Shown here piece after piece: positions 60,740 to 64,000 of a DNA stretch of 64,000 nt. Origin of the DNA: Rotaria macrura (Eukaryota; Rotifera; Eurotatoria; Philodinida; Philodinidae). The DNA is taken from positions 62,001 through 126,000 of the forward strand of contig OENT01000310.1 in assembly GCA_900239685.1 (NCBI GenBank). The letters run 5' to 3'. The position numbers and the translations under genes were made by a program. Numbering within the stretch: position 1 is the stretch's first letter; each line of letters begins with the position of its first letter. The notes under the pieces are model-generated. The model was not told where the DNA came from. It saw only the letters and a program-made list of their open reading frames with translations, and did no database searches.

Positions 60740-61899
60740 GTTGAGAGCACTAACATTTGTTAGTATTAACTGATTAGAGGGCTCGTTTCTCTCATCTACT
60801 CGATACTTTTGATGATACTATGGCGAAACACCTACGTAGCTTTTTGAAAATAGTTTGATTGTTAAGAGGAATGCTCGATCGAGTCAAATATTATTTTTCA
60901 CTACTGAGAACAGATACAGGTGCATTGATGATGCTTTGTCCTTCCTGCATTCGCGAGCTTCGCAGCGACGATAGTTTCTTGTTATGCAGAATCGTTTTTA
61001 ATGACATGAATAGAATCCACAACGTACTTCATTGTAGCACATTCAAAGTTTTTCTTTACGAGTAAACAAAGTATACAGGGTTCATTTTTCAGAATATGAA
61101 TTAATTAAATATAGTGAATAAAAATATACGAGTCTAAATCATGATGAAATGGACAGCTATTTCCTCACTTTAATTAAAGTGCTTCAAATATCGTTTCTAT
61201 TCAAGAAATCGTAGCATTATGGTCAGGATAATATTAACTTTGGGGACGTTATGACCCTGTTTTCAAAATTTTATGCTTTTAGGATGAAAAGTAGAGGAAA
61301 AGCTCTCTTCTGTGGGACTATAACTACTGAATTGATATGAATAAAGACCTAACACCCCCTCCATTCCCTGCCCCACTGCATTGAAAAGGTTGAAGTGCTG
61401 GGCAGTTACGCCCCTTGTTCTCCAGAATTCGGTATGCCCATGGCTATGGTGTCTCATTATATTTTTAAATGCAGTGTAACCGCTCTTAAGTGGAAATCTA
61501 AGGGACCCTTAAAACGTGTCCTTGAAAGGGAGATGTCTACTTCTAGGATGTATTCTATCTGTTTTTTAGTACTCATTTCTATAGGTACTAAAATTAATCG
61601 AATTCGCGTGCTAGACATTATTTCGCGAAGAAAGATGTTGTAGGATATTTTCTAACTGAATTTATTGAACACATTGAATTTCGTCAATAAGTTTTGAAAT
61701 GCTCAATTGTACAACTTTGTTCGGACACTTGACGAATAATTTGTTTTCACTAACTTTAATATCTGCCGGATTTATTCTTCCTTTTTTTCTGTTTGTCACT
61801 CACTTATTCTCGTTTTGTTTTATCTGGCTAGTCTACACAATTTCTGTCTGAGTTCTTCTATATTTAGCCCACCCATCGCGTAAAATACTTAAGGAAAAG
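60740..61899. other. No gene seen
   Basis: Spacer with a GC-richer patch at 61330-61560. Frames there (61263-61457 -, 61395-61643 +) do not resemble known proteins; it may be an old repeat. Confidence 0.35.
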
Positions 61900-62125
61900 C
61901 ACTGCAAAACGCGTATGTGAGATCCTGATATGTGTTTCGCTCTACTTTTCCGAGAGGAAATGCGTTTTGCGGTATCTTCACTTAGATAAAACGCGTTTTC
62001 CCTCGCAGACTTTATGAAACGATGCGAAATGTTTCGTTTTGAAATTACGTTTCGAGGTGTTCCCGAAGCAAAACGTTGTTTGTTGACGTCATGTTGGCCA
62101 GGAAGAATTGCGTTTTACAGAGTCA
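61900..62125. repeat. Patch of repeated GCGTTTTGC/GCAAAACGC words
   Basis: Variants of the word occur in both orientations at about 61904, 61951, 61978, 62070 and 62110, including AAAACGCGTTTT as a perfect palindrome. Probably a decayed palindromic element or inverted-repeat satellite; no end structure found. Confidence 0.35.
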
Positions 62126-63659
62126 TAGTTAGAAGAAAAGGTGAAACACATCTCTTTAAAATGTATTTTGTACCGTTTCCGCTTCTAATCATGAAAAATG
62201 GATCTCTTTTGTTGCAGTGCCTCTCACTGAATGTATCTTCAAAATGCAAGTGAATTAAGAAAACTCAGGTATTTTGATGATTATGGAAATTCTGCGAAAT
62301 TTTTTTTGCAAAAGGTTTATCAATCGCATCGTTTTTGTTCATAAAGATGCCAATGCAAATCTTCGCTAGGCAAGGTCAGAATCGAGTTGTCGTAAAATTT
62401 AGGCAGATTACGTCATTTTCAAAAGCAAATTCTAAGTTAGACCAGTATTGAACATCAGAGTGTAACCAAAGTATATCTCTTGTTAGAAAAATTATTTCAC
62501 AGTCTTTTCAATTAAAGAAAATGAATTTCGTGGTATTGAATAAAGGAATGTATTAGATATTAAACAATTTAAAAAAAAGTAACGACTGAAGTAAAAATAA
62601 TGTGAATGACAGCTTAACGTTACCGTGAGTAAAAAGCACGTTTTTGAAAACTACGATTCCTAATAATTATTATTGTGAATCTATATGCTGTCTGCCTTAG
62701 AGGGACTGATTATACACTCTCGAAAACATGACTGTAATATGAATTTCGCTCGTATATTATCGATTCAACTAATTATGGCTTGCTCATGAGAGAGATTAGA
62801 ATAACAGAAAAAACTTTCTTTCAATTATGAGTATACTTAGTCTTACGCCTCATGGATTTAGCTTTACAAAAGATTATTAAATCCAGGAAAAATTTTGAAT
62901 TTTTTCAAAATTTAAATGTTCAATACATTAGAATTTAGTCATATGAAATTTAATTCTTTAAAATTTAAAATCCAACTTATATCCAATTCAATCCATTTTC
63001 GCTGGGTCTTTTCGCTTAAAAAAATAGCTTCGTAGATTTCAATTTTTAACAATTTAATTTAAAACAAAGAAGCAGGAAAATGATACTCTTACTCCGATAG
63101 AAGCGAGAGGCTACAGCCACTTATTTTTTCGGGGCTCATTGGAAGTTTTAAATAAACCCCGAATTCCTTTTTCTATGGCTTATGTTGCAAAAGTATGACG
63201 TCTCATATAGGATATATGTAAATAAATCCAAACACAAACGAATTTCTTATTCGATCAATCTTTTCGCGGCGGATCTATCTCGAAAGGATAAAATTGCATA
63301 TTGTAGAGAATGTCATGAAATCTTCATAACATGAAATGATTTCTTAGCGGATGCACTACAGACACATACACCCATCAGCAATCCAACGTATTCATGTCTC
63401 TAATAAAAATCGAGTCACCAATGGATCGATTCTTTTTCCAGCGGACATATTCAATTACAGAGCAGCATCGATTGATAGCGTTAATCACCTTTCTCAACTT
63501 TTCACAAACAACCAGACGTGGCCCTCTTCTAATATTCTAGAATTTGATAGAACTCGACGTCCAGTATTAGTTGCATGCGTATAACATGAATATAATCAAT
63601 AACTTCTTAACAATATTATCATATAACGAACTACGGACTAAAATGAATTTTACAATTTT
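62126..63659. other. No clear gene
   Basis: AT-rich. A plus-strand 77-codon frame at 63351-63584 starts MHYRHIHPSAIQRIHV and looks moderately protein-like, but has no splice support or family match. Confidence 0.35.
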
Positions 63660-64000
63660 AGAAAACCTTGCATACTAATATGACATCTAGTCATATCTAT
63701 TTATTCCGAAATTCCTTCTTTACAAATATGAAATCAATTGATATATATATATATATATAGATTCTAAAATCCGAAAACTTCCATAATTCCATCGATACTT
63801 ATATCAAATAATGTCACGGATATTTCATATTAAATTCTAGAATACTCAAAATGCTAAAATTCCATCTATGCGAATATGAAATGAATTCATTTAAATTTAT
63901 TCTAAACTTCTAGAGTTGCGGATATTCTTCTGTACTGATATCAAATCAATTCATATAGATTTTGTACGAAACTCTGAAATCACTTTAGACCTTAAGATCG
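63660..64000. repeat. Degenerate AT-rich tandem array reaching the window end
   Basis: Words of the type AATATGAAATCAATTCATAT recur at about 63676, 63722, 63798, 63871 and 63937, spaced 45-77 bp and joined by related ATTCTAAA/CTTCTAGA and TTCCAT segments. Each has a near-palindromic centre; one unit contains an (AT)9 run. The array continues past position 64000. Confidence 0.5.

Noticed and set aside
1-64000. tRNA, rRNA genes, CRISPR arrays, telomeric repeats
   Set aside because: No cloverleaf-like A/B boxes, rRNA segments, spaced identical repeats or telomere-type repeats were seen by eye; a tRNA scan was not possible here.

Overview
This is a 64 kb piece of an AT-rich eukaryotic, clearly metazoan, nuclear genome. 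Genes have many short GT-AG introns (often 45-70 nt) and lie in gene-poor, AT-rich DNA with small transposons, one long LINE and several tandem repeats. Protein families typical of ciliated animals (alpha-tubulin acetyltransferase, ANKRD53-like, gamma-SNAP, PSMD8, MFSD8, beta-1,4-galactosyltransferase), tight introns, possible trans-splice acceptors next to several start codons and hammerhead-like motifs of the Penelope type suggest a rotifer, perhaps a bdelloid such as Rotaria. That placement is inference; nothing in the window proves it.

Layout. 1-4.1 kb: a 465-bp foldback with hammerhead-like motifs, a conserved-looking repeat fragment, and a 723-bp Mutator-like non-autonomous element inside a degenerate repeat. 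4.3-7.3 kb (-): MFSD8/CLN7-like lysosomal transporter. 8.9-10.5 kb (-): unrecognised exons. 13.7-15.7 kb (-): ANKRD53-like protein. 17.2-20.3 kb (+): beta-1,4-galactosyltransferase. 21.5-22.5 kb: a CAGTG-ended element and a GC-rich repeat island. 22.8-23.6 kb (+): unrecognised four-part gene with a 22-nt exon. 26.4-29.1 kb (+): complete nine-exon ATAT1. 31.3-31.8 kb: apparent pseudogene. 33.1-33.5 kb (+): TMEM256-like. 34.3-37.4 kb (-): a compact head-to-tail row of PSMD8/RPN12, gamma-SNAP and a single-pass membrane protein tail. 40.3-43.8 kb (+): three unrecognised genes. 44.5 kb: a small hAT-like element. 49.4-54.8 kb (+): a LINE bounded by a 14-15 bp target-site duplication, with an assembly gap where the reverse-transcriptase active site should be. 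55-57.3 kb: duplicated GTTACAGAC-rich repeat and a 31/33-bp palindromic tandem array. 59.8-60.6 kb (-): a secreted, Leu/Gly-rich, internally repetitive protein with a TATA box. 61-64 kb: no genes seen; a degenerate AT-rich array runs off the end.

Most recognisable genes are single-copy housekeeping or cilium/Golgi/lysosome functions that do not form one pathway. The only arrangement that suggests joint expression is PSMD8 followed 122 bp later by gamma-SNAP, whose start codon sits 6 nt after a perfect-looking splice acceptor. Exon boundaries given here were worked out by eye from splice consensus, reading phase and family alignment from memory; no search was run.
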